In this document: positions 10,582-21,092 of the stretch, piece after piece
Numbering within the stretch: position 1 is the first letter of the stretch
Layout: each line of letters begins with the position of its first letter
From: Tetmemena sp. SeJ-2015
Lineage: Eukaryota; Ciliophora; Spirotrichea; Sporadotrichida; Oxytrichidae
Assembly: GCA_027382625.1 (NCBI GenBank)
Contig: JAJKFJ010021078.1
Coordinates: 1-64,000 of the forward strand
DNA: 64,000 nucleotides
Direction of reading: 5' to 3'
Notes under the pieces: generated by a model
The model's database searches: none
Told to the model about the DNA's origin: nothing
The model's input: the letters and a program-made list of their open reading frames with translations, nothing else
Made by a program: the position numbers and the translations under genes

Positions 10582-10623
10582 TCTAATTCCTCAGGTCTGA
10601 ATAGCTCAATGACTTCTTTGCTT
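10582..10623 (-). other. Displaced 42-bp HECT MDS
   Basis: This segment encodes SKEVIELFRPEEL, the HECT strand missing between FKKGFFKVV and ELMVCGS. It ends in TTTGCTT (10617-10623) and TCTAATTCCTCA (10582-10593), which recur exactly at 11811-11817 and 11787-11798. Joining there gives an uninterrupted HECT reading. It lies past the gene's C-terminal segment. Confidence 0.88.
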
Positions 10624-13600
10624 TCTGAATGTAAAGTAGTATATGAAGGTAAGACAATTAAATCTATGTTAAGAAATTCTATGTTCTACTCTCAATTTAT
10701 GTTTGAAAGATCTGCTGCATATCTCAACTTCTTCAATAGACTTTCAATACAAACCAAATCCCTCAAAGTTTAGAATTGCACTTAGCAGTTTGTTCCTTAG
10801 CTTATCTTTTGTGGAGTACTCTGGGATCAGAATATGGTTGAAGCACGTGTGAGCCGAAGGAAGTCGCTCAGTGTCTGCCCCTGCCCTTCCAATGTAAATA
10901 ACCAAAGTTCCTAATCCACCAATAGGAGCACTCAAAAATTAAAATTATTGAATTAAAAATTTAATTTTTTATATTTTATGAGTATTGGTCTTCCAAGTTT
11001 ATCTCCTAATTAATGGCAAAAATATTATATAAATCTGCTAGGGTTCTTCCCTTTAGAATTAGCTTTGTAATATAATCATCAGTTCCCAAATTTAGTCTTC
11101 CTAGTCTTCTGGGCTGAAGAATCTACCGATCCATACCTAGAAATATCTGACAAGTTTTAAGAAGTTTAAGTAACAAGTTATATTAACTTAATAAGAACAC
11201 ATTATCGTCGTCTATACTTGCAGATACTACTAAAAGTATAAGTAGTCCTCTCACAACATATGGCTCAACTATTTGATAGTAACTCTCTATTCCATTTTCA
11301 GAAGACTCTTGAAGTAACACTATTTGTAGTATTAAATTCATTATTAACCGATTTAAACATTTTTTATTATGATCAACTGTGAAAGTTTGATAGAGAGCTT
11401 GCTCAAGATTAGGATCCTAATTTTCCAGGATATGCTGGAGTCCTTTTGCAATTTTGGGACTGAGCTCTTTCATATCTTCAAGTGTGGGTTGAAGGTTTAA
11501 GAGCTTCTTATAGCAAGCCATGGGAAGGTGCAGGTCCAATTAATTATCTCATTTATTCTATGTTTAAATAGATTTGAATAATAGAAGCACGATCACAGCC
11601 TGTAGTGAATTATAGTAGCTGCTTTCGTTGTTTTTCGTCCATCTCTTCTTCAACTATTTCCCAAAACCACTTGCAAATCTGACTTTCTTCCTCGTAGCCG
11701 TCTACGTATTGGGCAGCTTTCTTCCATTCAGAGAAGTCCAGAGTTAAAATAAATTCTGCAAAGTTTTTGAACCGCAAACCATCAGCTCTAATTCCTCACC
11801 ATTTTATATATTTGCTTACTACTTTGAAGAATCCTTTCTTAAATGCTTCGAATTGGGTTTCACACTGCTGGTTGAATATAAAGTCCACATAGAGATAATT
11901 AAAGTGCAATTTTTTTATTTAGAGCATGACGTACTCGTTCTTATTATCTTGGTTAACATAAACTTCTCCGCCTTCTGGCAAAAGCTCATTCACTTAATTT
12001 TCACCAAACACTTCAATCTCAACTGTGAAGTAATTTTGAGGGTTTTATATGCAGGTCCAAGATATTTGAGTTATATATGGCCAGACCTTTTAATTATATA
12101 ATATTTTTAATGACCCAATAGAATTCCGACCAACTCAAACTTGATATTGCTTTCGAAACTATTCCCGTTGAACCAAAGCAATCTGCTTTCCTCATGGTAT
12201 TTAAACATTGTGTAAATTGGATCGAATAGCTATCTCAAAAGTAGCTAGAAAAATTCTTTCTAAACTCCTCCTTCGTCCACACCTAGCTCATCTGCAAATT
12301 CCACTTTCAAAGGTTTTTTAAAATTGATGTCCTCTTTTATCAGATTGTTTAGTGTATCCTCTATTATCATGTCTCTTCTTACTAGGAGATTTAAAAAAGT
12401 GAACTTCGAGGGATCAGACTGTCCAAATAAATTAGCCATCATGTTTGTCAGTAACTATATTAATTAATAAATGATTAACTCCTTGTCTACTTCTTGGCTC
12501 ATTTGCATTCTGCTCTCGAGAAATAGGATTTCACTCTTAGCCTGAGTGTTGAGGATCCAACTGTAATTAACGAAATTATTAATGGTCTCAAATCCATCTT
12601 AGTCTAATGCTTTTCTCTCCTCCCTTATTTCTAGCCACTATGAGTATTTATCAAATGAATTATCTCCTAATTCACTATTTCATTGTAGAACTCTTAAATA
12701 AAAAAAGCAAATTTATAGACTCGAAGTGTTAAATCTGCAGATAATAAAGCTTTGTAGAAAATGTCTAAGAGCATGAGCAGTTCTAATGAAAGTGATTATT
12801 GATATTTTAAGGAGGTTTTGTGTTGATAATTAAGTGAGATATCTTTCTAAATATGTCTCCATATCTTTTCTTTGATCAACAACTTAGGCCAAGCTTTAAA
12901 TAGAAATAAAAAGCTAAGAGCAGTTTTTAAGAACACTTACTTGAATATATCTTATACTTTATTACTATTTGTATATGCCTTTCAAAACAGAAAGAACTCT
13001 CGTACAAGAAACTTCTAGTGAGTTGGCCATCGATTTAATCTAAAAATAAAATATTTCCTAAACTTCACTTTCGATCTTTTCAATTACTTGTATGAATTAT
13101 TCTAATGCCTCTTCATCTAAATTTAGCTTGTAAATTTGAATTTATTGAATTTGAATTTAATAAAATAATTATAGGATTACTTATTCTATGCAAATGGATC
13201 TTCTGCGCTAATTATGGCTTTATCTTTGAGTAAACTGATTGATAAGGAATATGGTGAAAGAGCTAGTTGGTTTGTAATGTAGTCTTTGTTTTGCGATTTT
13301 TGTTCAAAATCTTGTTTCTGAATAGATTCACAAGTGTTAGCGAGAGAAGCTGGATCACACACCACTTGCCAATAGTCAAGCTATTGTTAGTTGCTGTTAA
13401 AGTCTTTAGATTCTTCTTGAGCATAGGGATTGATGTGTTGTTTCCATAAGTTGAATGCTCGCTGCTCGTAATTCTAATCAGCGTTGTTAAAGTTCGGATT
13501 GCGGAGACATTCCTTATTGATGCAAATGTCTCTTTGACAGCCCTGCTTCATTTGCTTAATTAACCTAAAGAGTAATAAGGGAATAATGTGAATTACTTTT

Positions 13601-13739
13601 TCAAGGTATCTAAATGATGAATCTGTTCCGCATAACTCTAGAACTAAAATTCGCTCAAGTCTTTAACTAAGTTCACAGAAAGTGTGATATCAGAGAGAGA
13701 TGGGTCTGGCAATTCGCTATCGTCTTAATAATTCTCCAT
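10582..13739 (-). CDS. UBE3A-like HECT E3 ligase, scrambled
   Basis: Scrambled minus-strand gene. It starts at ATG 13739 and encodes an N-terminal AZUL-type zinc finger (GCQRDICINKEC, about residues 60-75). A helical middle region follows, then a full HECT domain: LLVRRDMIIEDTLN, KVEFADELGVDEGGV, FDPIYTMFKYHEES, LAIYNSNILDLHLP, HTCFNHILIPEYS with the catalytic Cys, and a C-terminal GFGLY before TGA. HECT ligases carry ubiquitin on this Cys and pass it to substrate lysines. On the chromosome the segments are out of order: the LHLPMACYKKLL to QTFTV piece (11373-11539) and a 42-bp piece (10582-10623) lie beyond later segments. Exact 5-12 bp pointers define every relocated junction found. An intron GTAAGT...AAAG lies near 12900-12950. 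Frame changes near 13610 and 12660 have no pointer and may be indels. Confidence 0.88.
10741..10931 (-). other. Terminal HECT MDS
   Basis: Encodes APIGGLGTLVIYIGRAGADT through the catalytic-Cys motif to GFGLY-TGA at 10741. Its leading pointer AGCAC (10927-10931) matches 11586-11590 at the end of the segment encoding LLQFTTGCDRA. Confidence 0.8.
10990..11352 (-). other. Probable displaced HECT-gene MDS(s)
   Basis: A minus-strand frame reads LILQIVLLQESSENGIESYY and continues through DRQILQPRRLGRLNLGTDDY. It sits between displaced and terminal HECT segments, so it likely encodes part of the helical region between AZUL and HECT. I could not find its partner pointers by eye. Confidence 0.5.
11373..11539 (-). 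other. Displaced 167-bp HECT MDS
   Basis: Encodes DLHLPMACYKKLLNLQPTLE through to LYQTFTV. Its 11-bp ends TGCAGGTCCAA (11529-11539) and TCAACTGTGAA (11373-11383) recur exactly at 12050-12060 and 12019-12029, where the chromosomal order skips this part of the HECT domain. Confidence 0.9.
11742..11765 (-). other. IES, 20 bp, pointer AGTT/AACT
   Basis: Repeats AGTT at 11742-11745 and 11762-11765. Removal joins ELMVCGSKT to LDFSEWKKAAQYV, the expected HECT order. Confidence 0.7.
11787..11817 (-). other. Scrambled junction; 12-bp spacer
   Basis: The pointers TCTAATTCCTCA (11787-11798) and TTTGCTT (11811-11817) are separated here by just 12 bp. They match the two ends of the displaced 42-bp segment at 10582-10623, not each other. 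Confidence 0.85.
11890..11924 (-). other. IES, 30 bp, pointer TAGAG
   Basis: Repeats TAGAG at 11890-11894 and 11920-11924. Removal joins DNKNEYVML to YVDFIFNQQCETQF. Length is a multiple of 3 and TGA-free, so homology rather than frame identifies it. Confidence 0.7.
12019..12060 (-). other. Scrambled junction; 20-bp spacer
   Basis: Pointers TCAACTGTGAA (12019-12029) and TGCAGGTCCAA (12050-12060) flank a 20-bp spacer. They pair with the two ends of the displaced segment at 11373-11539. Confidence 0.88.
12084..12115 (-). other. IES, 28 bp, pointer GACC
   Basis: Repeats GACC at 12084-12087 and 12112-12115. Removal joins FELVGILLG to LAIYNSNILDL, matching the HECT N-lobe. Confidence 0.8.
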
Positions 13740-14129
13740 AGAATATTATAAATTTAATAATCGTTAACTCCATCCATGTTCAAATTCAATCTTAAATCAC
13801 GAATAGAGATAAACACCATTTCTCAAAATCAATTATAGAATAAATGAAGTTAAATGCAAATGAAATTAAGAATTTTTAATATGGAGATTATTGAAATTTA
13901 ATAAATTCAATCTAAATAAATTATGATTAACGATATTAACTTATTGCTTCTATTGAAAAGATTGTCATCTTAAGTTAGATAAGGATCTAAATTTTTGATT
14001 TATATTTGAGATAAGGAATATTTTATATCAAATTAATGGCTTCATTAAGATATTTTTCAAATTATAGAATGATTTTTCTGATATTTAAGGTTCAAATGAG
14101 CTGGTAGTCAAATGACTAGTAAGCTCCAT
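13740..14129. other. AT-rich intergenic region
   Basis: About 390 bp upstream of the HECT gene start and downstream of the next minus-strand gene. It presumably holds the HECT promoter and the neighbour's 3' end. No motif or frame recognised. Confidence 0.5.
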
Positions 14130-17100
14130 TCACTAAAATATGTTTAATTTAAGAAGATAAATTTCAATGGCTGAATTTGAAATAAAGAAATTATAGTCGT
14201 AGTTCCTGTTGTTGAATGATTCTAGAAACTCGGCAGCAGCATCACTCATGTCCAAAACCCTATCTTTGTTCTTCCTGTAGGCTCTCTCTATTTGCTTGAT
14301 TCCTATCACACTTCTTCTCTGCTCCTCCACATTGTTGCTTTGGAAAGTTCTCCCATTAAAAGTAAAGCCGCTGCTATTAGCTTGAGAAATATGCATGGAC
14401 TGAATAGCTGAAGAGAAACTTGTAGGAGTGGTGATCGGAGCAACCCAGAAGGCATTTTTGTCATCATTACTTGGAAGGAGAGGGATACATCCAATCACAT
14501 TTGCTTTAGAAGGGCAAATAGAAGATGTGTTGAAACCATACACTATCAAAAACTACTGCTACAGGATGGAGTTGTTAACTCTTATTGAGTCTGATTCTAT
14601 CTCTCGTGGGACTATTGAAGTTAGAGTGGGATGCTTTAATTAAGAAGTTGAAGAGCTAATTAAATCAATAACATTAACTTATGTGTTTTAATGGAAGTAT
14701 GCCTGAGAGGAGTCCAAACGATACTGAGCCAACTTTGTTGCAAGTCCAAGTCCTTGTTAATGCTAAGCTGACTCATTTAGTGAGAGGAAGAGTTGTCTAG
14801 GAATATCTATTGAATCTGTTGATGGAGGGGAAGTCTGTTAATTATTGATTATTTATTTTAAAATGTGTTTATCTGTTGTAGATGGGTGCCTCCTCTTGAT
14901 ATTCAAAGACTCTCTGCCTCACTCTCTGGACTTTGATAGGCTAGGTCACCTGAGGCTGATCTCTATCAAAATCCTAGCTGTTAAATGATTGCTGACTCTG
15001 GCTCTCTTCAGTTACTTTCTCAAGATAATAAATATTTAAAGATAGCTCAAATAGAGGCAGGAGAGAGTGGGAGTTAGGACCACAAGCTCAGACTGATCCT
15101 CACTTTTATTAAACAGTTTGATTTTAGCTCCCATGTAGCTGCTCTGTCTGAATTGCTCAAAGAACTGCTCCAAAGTGAGATCATCAGACATAGAGGGAGT
15201 CAAAGAACTCAACAACAACTCAAAGTTATTCATTTACAGTAATTACTGATTCTGCTAAATCTGAGATGGCTGCTGCATCAAGTGAGGCTGAGAAACGTTG
15301 GAAGTAGGAACGAAGGTACTATAATTTAAATTATCCCTAACTTAATTAAATAAGTTGTATTCGTCGCAAAGAGAGGGTAATTTTAATTCAAGGAGGAAGG
15401 TTGAAAGTTGAGCTTAAAAATTTATAATTTAACTACAGCAAGAATTATTTAGTCTCTAAAATTAACATAATAAAATCATTATAGAAAATAATTAAACCAT
15501 TTAAAAAGTATTATGATAAGTGCTTATTGAAAAAATATATGACTTATGAAAATTTTGTCATCAATTTTATATCTTGCTTTAATAAAATTGATAAAATACA
15601 ACTAATTCAATATATATCGAGAGAATATGAGCTGCTATTCTCTCAAATGATTATGATTATAGTTGTTGAAATTCTAGAATTTTCTTTCTTGTTGCATTTT
15701 GACATATTCTTGGAGTAGATCGGCCTTTGTCTCTTGAATAGGAACAACTGCTTACTTTTACTAAACTTGCGGAACAATCTGATATGGAATCTAAGCTATT
15801 GCTTGTTGATTAACTGATTATGTTCCCAAATTTGAAGAAACAGGTAGCATTTAAGTTTTACTCTTTTGAATGTTCTGCAGCTTAAAATAAAAAGAGTGGC
15901 AACAATAATTAATGGATCTGAAGTAGAGGAATGTCAAAGCAAAACATCATTTTGTTAATTACTCCATTCTGCAGGACTAACTAGTTGAAGTTTGTGAGGA
16001 AGTTCTCTATATTGTTGCTCAGTCCCTTGTAGCTGAACTTATAACCATAAAATTATAATAAAACTGACATCCAATAGACCGAGTGATGTTAATCATCTTG
16101 CAAGTTAAACTGTTTGTGGGTTCAAGATACGGTCCATGGCCCTTTAGATTTAGTTCTCTGAGAAGATGGATGTTGTGCCGCAAGTTATTTTTCTGTAGAG
16201 GAATAGGTGAGGGATGAAAGGGGCAAGCCACTCTCTGATGATAGAAATATTTAAACTTTTGTGCTTAAGAAGTTAGGAGCTTAGTTGAAAGGGATATTAG
16301 CAAATCTGTTTGCATGTTGAAATGTGGGGCAAGTTGAGTTGCAGTGAGTTAGCTCCTAAACTTTCTCAAGAATCTTGTTCTCAACTAGAAACTTATACTC
16401 ATTAGAAAGCAATTATATTAGATATCTACATGTTTATACTCAAGGATTCTGTCCTATACGCTTTTGATGATCTTCTTGCCTTGAAGTTGAAAGTGTAAGT
16501 CTTGCTAGAACACTCTCTGTCCATGACACTCTCCATTTAAGTAGTAGTGGAAAGTAGTATCCACCATGGGCTGGTTAACAACTCTAGGAGAAAGCTCATG
16601 AGGAAAATAAAATTAAGAAAGTTGGGATCTTCCAGTGAAATGAGTAAAGGATTTTAAAGATAGTCAGGCAATGGTAAGTGAGCTAAGTCAAACTCAACGC
16701 ACATCATGAGCTCACTCTCTTTAGTTTTTAGTATGTCCTCACATCTGACTGAACTAGAAGGGTCACCTGCAAAAATAAAAGTATCCATGCTTTAAAGGTC
16801 TTTTGAATCAGATCGAAGTTCAGCAAAGGCAGTTCAATCTTCTCAGAGGATTTAATTTTAGAAGTACTTGCGTCTATTTATTGACTCTTCTTGTTTGAGA
16901 AAACTTGTCCGCAATCTCTCAGTTATGGAAGTAAATTACTTTTATTATAAGAATTGAATTACTTTAAATCGTCTGTAGGAGAACAGAGCATCTAAGGAAG
17001 GTTCTTGAAAAGTGACTGAGTCTCTGTCTCAAGATAGGTATCGATGATGTCTCTTTCAAATTGAAAAGCGCCAAACTCATGAGATCCCACAAGCACTGAA

Positions 17101-17660
17101 GCCTTGTCAGAGTGAGAGGAAAACTTGATTGCAGGGATCTCATTGCTATACTTAATGGCTAGTCTCCACTTCACGCAATTCTTTAAGCAAGAGGGAGTCA
17201 TTGGATGAGAGCAAGTACTTATTGAACTTTACTGCTGTTGATGGTGGACTCCTTAATTAAATAACTGCATTAAATAAATCTTGAGGAGGATAAGTCTAGC
17301 TAAGTCCATGGAGGTTTAGAGCCTCGATTTCTCTTCTTTGCCTCTCCAACTCTTCGTTAAAACTGGTATAATTCTGAGCTTGAGAAGAATTTAGCTCATC
17401 AGAAGGCTCATATCCCTAACCTTGGTAACCAGGCAAGTAGTTGTATTGCTCTTGCTGAGTCCTAGTCAAATAGGGATGAGGTTTTGGAAAAGTAAACATA
17501 GAAGGGAAAGGCTGACCAATCGCTGAAAACGTAGCTGGTGAAAAAGGAGGAGATGAAATGTGTAGACTCTCCTTTTCTTGTCCATAATCAGTTTGAAGAT
17601 TCCCAGGGGAAGACTGATTAACTTCTTAAGTAAAACTATCATTTTAAATCTTAGAGCAAA
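14130..17660 (-). CDS. Unidentified Gln/Pro-rich protein(s)
   Basis: Minus-strand coding region ending at TGA 14130. From the 5' side it encodes a Ser/Pro/Gln-rich part (FPKPHPYLTRTQQEQYNYLP), then compact blocks that look folded: KWRLAIKYSNEIPAIKFSS, MDTFIFAGDPSSSVRCEDIL, ECHGQRVFQQDLHFQLQGKK and FYGYKFSYKGLSNNIENFL. A Gln-rich linker follows (IPYQIVPQVQQKQAVVPIQE), then MSDDLTLEQFFEQFRQSSYM and a C-terminal part with GCIPLLPSNDDKNAFWVAPI and QRRSVIGIKQIERAYRKNKD. Frame changes occur every few hundred bases, some at AT-rich inserts. I cannot assign a family, and it may be two genes (for example split near 15420-15530) or a scrambled one. No start codon is evident near 17660. Confidence 0.45.
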
Positions 17661-17899
17661 TATAAACAAGTTTATATTATGAAATTGTTAAAAATTTTGA
17701 TTAACTTGAGATCTGAAATCTTAAGAATTTTAATTGATGTAGATATTATTTTAAGTAGTTGGATGAAAGGGAAGGGTTGTTTATCTTCTCTGTTAGTTAT
17801 AACTAAAAGGCAGTTGAGGTGCTCTATTATATATTTAAAAACTACAATTGAAAAAATAAGTACTATATTAAAATTAATAGGGAGATAGTTATTTCTCTG

Positions 17900-18985
17900 A
17901 GGAATTTAAGCTGGGTTGTGAGTATTAAAGCTTTGTGACTGTTGATTGATCTAGTAGATGATGGGATGTTTGAGGATGAAGAGTGATATCTACTTATTTA
18001 AATAGAAAATAATATTCCTAATCTACAGTTATCTGAGATTGAGGTCTGCGATGAATTCTCCTACTAATCCACTGAAGCTGCTGGTGTTTAGCTTCCAGAA
18101 CTCTCACTCTAAATTATCTCAAGAGAGGGCTGATACTGGTCAAGAAGTTTCTTTTATCTTGAAGTTAGAAGATCAACAGCTTAAATCAAAGAGGGGTCGC
18201 TTCGAGGCGACTATAGACTGGATGACCTCAAAGAATAAATAATTTTAGGAGGAGTTGTTTACATTCTCTCGTAGGGGGTCTTACCCAATCAGCAAAGATA
18301 AATATATGATGATTAAGGGCTCTTTGAGTTTTCATTCGAAGTTGAACGAGGTCGCGAGAGGTTCTCCTGATCAAGAGCTGTGGTTTTGAGTTTGGCTTGG
18401 TAAGAAATTGCTACTATCTGCTTCGAATCATGATTAAATTATCCTCTAGATGGCTCAGTAAACTTCTGCTCTTATACGAGTTGACTACTCTGCTTTCCTG
18501 AAAAATTAGATGAGCGATAACTTACTGCCAAAAGTCTAAGAGGAATTAATCTCATCGCGATTGTGCATATTCTGTTCTCTCTTGAATTTTTTATAATCTT
18601 CCTTTGACCTTGCATGGCCTTCATACTTATATCCTCTCTAGTAATTGGCGCCTTAGTCATCATACTTCTCATTACTATACCTCTAGCCATGATAGTTGAA
18701 TGGCTAGGAAGTTTGTTGATAGAAATTCTGGTGGCGGAATTATTGGTTCTATCCTCGAAAATGAGATGAGTAGAACTCATTCTAACTGTAGCCATATCCA
18801 TCTTAGCTGTAGTCTTAGAATGCGCTCGCATTTGCTTGCTCTGTATAATTAATTAAATAATTCCTCTCGCCATATTTGGGGCGCTGGTTGTAGGAGACAT
18901 GCTGATTATGATTAGGTTAATACTGATAGTAAGACGACTTTTTGTAGTAAGGCTGCTATTGTTGCTGCTGATTGGGATAACTCAT
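17900..18985 (-). CDS. Unidentified Tyr/Gln/Ser-rich protein
   Basis: Minus-strand gene starting at ATG 18985 (MSYPNQQQQQQPYYKKSSYY). The N-terminal ~120 residues are a Tyr/Gln/Gly/Asn-rich low-complexity tract (QDGYGYSQNEFYSS, FRGQNQQFRHQNFYQQ), of a kind often seen in RNA-binding or granule proteins. A GTAAGT...TTTCAG intron near 18492-18525 precedes KQSSQLVQEQKFTEPSRGQF. After a possible TGA at 18289, coding resumes in other frames (LFFEVIQSIVASKRPLFDL, LLTSRQKKLLDQYQPSLEI), so the gene probably extends to about 17940 with indels or eliminated inserts. The C-terminus is uncertain. No RNA-binding domain is visible. Confidence 0.5.
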
Positions 18986-19114
18986 TTTTAATAATCAATC
19001 TAACTTTAAATTTGAAATAGACCTTCTTAAATAAATCCTAATTTATTCGTTAACTCTCCTAACGCTATGCTCTAGAATTGATAGATGTTATTTAAATTTG
19101 AAAATATTTCTAAA

Positions 19115-19630
19115 ATGGAAAACACCTACGCCAAACTAAATTTTGATTACTCTTCTTTCTAAAGCGAGCATTCCCTCTCAGAATATTATTCAAATAAGAG
19201 ATGAGAGAGGATTTCAATAGAACCTCCAGCCCAATTAGAATTTAGGACCCCAAGGTTTATTTCATCAAGGCTAGTAACTAAACAAGCTCAGAGATGATGA
19301 GAACTTAAATGGAAATATTGTTAGAGTGAATTAGTTCCATAGAGGGTTTCAAAGTAGTTCAGCAAGGCTACTAGCAACTCCAGCAGTCTCACTAGATCTT
19401 AACTATCATCATCTGTTTATAACTCAACTTAGAAATAAATTTATTATTTAAATTATTAGAAGAGTCCTGCTATAAAGAAAATGGTGAACTTTAATTTCCC
19501 AGTAATGAGGACAAGTCACGATCAGTCAAGTGCAAATGTCATCTAACTATAAAATGTTAACAATACAACTGATTCTTACGATAAATCATTAATTAAAACT
19601 GCTCTCAAGCATATAACAAAAAGAGAGTGA
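19115..19630 (+). CDS. Small unidentified protein
   Basis: Plus-strand gene of about 170 codons: ATG at 19115 (MENTYAKLNFDYSSFQSEHS), TGA at 19628. Frame changes near 19203 and within 19380-19470 interrupt it. Readable blocks are GFQQNLQPNQNLGPQGLFHQ, NGNIVRVNQFHRGFQ and MVNFNFPVMRTSHDQSSANV followed by SLIKTALKHITKRE. The Arg/Gln/Asn-rich N-terminal part looks disordered. Its 3' two thirds is duplicated just downstream at 19745-20115 in a decayed form. Family unknown. Confidence 0.45.
19248..19540. repeat. Duplicated block, copy A
   Basis: This block within the small gene recurs with many substitutions and small indels at 19745-20115. Shared landmarks in order: CCCAAGGT, TTATTTCATCA, GAGTGAATTAG, CTTAACTATCATCAT, CAACTTAGAAATAA, GTGAACTTTAATTTC and ATCAGTCAAGTG. 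Confidence 0.75.
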
Positions 19631-19744
19631 GCAATAAATACAATTTATATGCCTTATCCTAAGCAATTTTAATAACTTTCTGCTAAACTCCCCCTCAAAA
19701 TTTTAAATAAAATAAATATTTTAGAGTAGCAATTAGAAATTTTT

Positions 19745-20115
19745 TAAAGGACTCCCAAGGTGTTATTTCATCACAATTGCCTAAGTAACTATAAACAACT
19801 TCATTGAATTTTTGATTTAGACACTTATAAATGGCAAATATATTGGGTTTGAGTGAATTAGGGTTTTCCATAGGAGTTTCAAAAGGTATTTTCAGGGGGA
19901 AGGCTACTAAAAACAAACTCCAGCAAGTCTCAAACATAAAATCCCTTAACTATCATCATTCCTTTTTTTAAAAGCTTCAACTTAGAAATAAGATTATCAT
20001 TTAAATTATTTTAGAAGAAGGGGTCCTGCATATAAAGAAAAATTTGTGAACTTTAATTTCGGAAAGGTAATTTTTTAGGAAAAGCCGTGTACTCGAATCA
20101 GTCAAGTGTTTAAAA
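19745..20115. pseudogene. Duplicated block, copy B (decayed)
   Basis: Partial degenerate copy of 19248-19540, about 80 bp longer because of insertions. It keeps the landmark strings in order, including ACTTAGAAATAAG and ATCAGTCAAGTG, but lacks a usable reading frame. It is probably a non-functional germline paralogue of those segments. Confidence 0.7.
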
Positions 20116-20681
20116 TTTTCCCCTCTCGAATTAAAAATTTATTTAAATGTTTAACTATTAATACACTGTATTTATATTGAGCGTAATCTATTAATTTTAA
20201 AAATTGCCCATTCGAAAGTCTAATAGTCAAAAGCAAATCAAAAAGATAAAGAAGTTTGGTTAATTTTAAAAATGTACTTTAATTTAATTAATTCGGTTTT
20301 CAAATAAATTCCACTAAGAATAGAGAAAGACTCCAACTCAGAAACCAATACATCAGAAATCCCTGCTCTCTTAATCTCTCTCGTATCTTAAAAAAATTTG
20401 CAACCAATAATCTAAAATAACATATTTATTCCTGAAGATTATGCATCAAGTAATTTTAAATAAGAAATTAAATAACAACATTCAGAATTCTTCTATTATA
20501 TTTTGAATTATTAAATTTAAAATGATGTCTGCATAAAAGGATAACTATCTCATCAATTTTTTATTGCATTTATTTGTGCATATAAAATAAGCTGTTAAAC
20601 TTCTTACTAATTAACTGTCTTCCAAATTCAATTAAATATTGGAATATTAATTTAAATTTGAATAGTGTTATATCTGGCAAA
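20116..20681. other. AT-rich intergenic region
   Basis: About 560 bp of AT-rich DNA between the decayed duplicate and the next plus-strand start. Nothing recognised. Confidence 0.5.
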
Positions 20682-21069
20682 ATGAATTCGATCTACAGTA
20701 TCTCAGACTAAAGTAAAAATAGTGGCGCATTTCAGCAATTCAGTCAATCCTCTCAGCAGCAACAGATGTCCTCACAATCTAGCAACAAGTTAAACTCCTT
20801 CGTCAGGAACAACTAGATGGATTCATCCAAATTATTATTTAAATCGAAAGGGATATCTGAGCAGTCTCAAAACTTCTCAACCAAACCTCTTTACATGCAT
20901 GATGAGAGGGATCTTTGTAAATTTAAAAATTTATATTGTAAGTAAAACTAAAACTCTAATCAACAAAAGATTAGCTAGAATAAGACCTTCTCTCATTGAG
21001 AGTAGCTTAAGAGAAGCACAATCCTTTAATTTCTAAGAGAAAAATGCTTCATGTATTTTGAATGTGTGA
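20682..21069 (+). CDS. Small Ser/Gln-rich protein
   Basis: Plus-strand gene of about 128 codons from ATG at 20682 (MNSIYSISDQSKNSGAFQQF) to TGA at 21067. Ser/Gln-rich N-terminus, then HDERDLCKFKNLYCKQNQNS, which carries two Cys but not a complete CCCH finger. The frame moves by one base near 20997 before the C-terminal SSLREAQSFNFQEKNASCIL. It ends 24 bp before the next start codon. No function assigned. Confidence 0.5.
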
Positions 21070-21092
21070 AAATTAACATGAAAATTTAGTTG

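Noticed and set aside
14428..14643. Plus-strand frame MVIGATQKAFLSSLL
   Set aside because: Complement of the well-behaved minus frame containing GCIPLLPSNDDKNAFWVAPI.
18039..18242. Plus-strand frame beginning MRSAMNSPTNPLKLL
   Set aside because: The opposite strand carries a longer Gln/Ser-rich coding frame continuous with the upstream minus gene; this is its antisense shadow.
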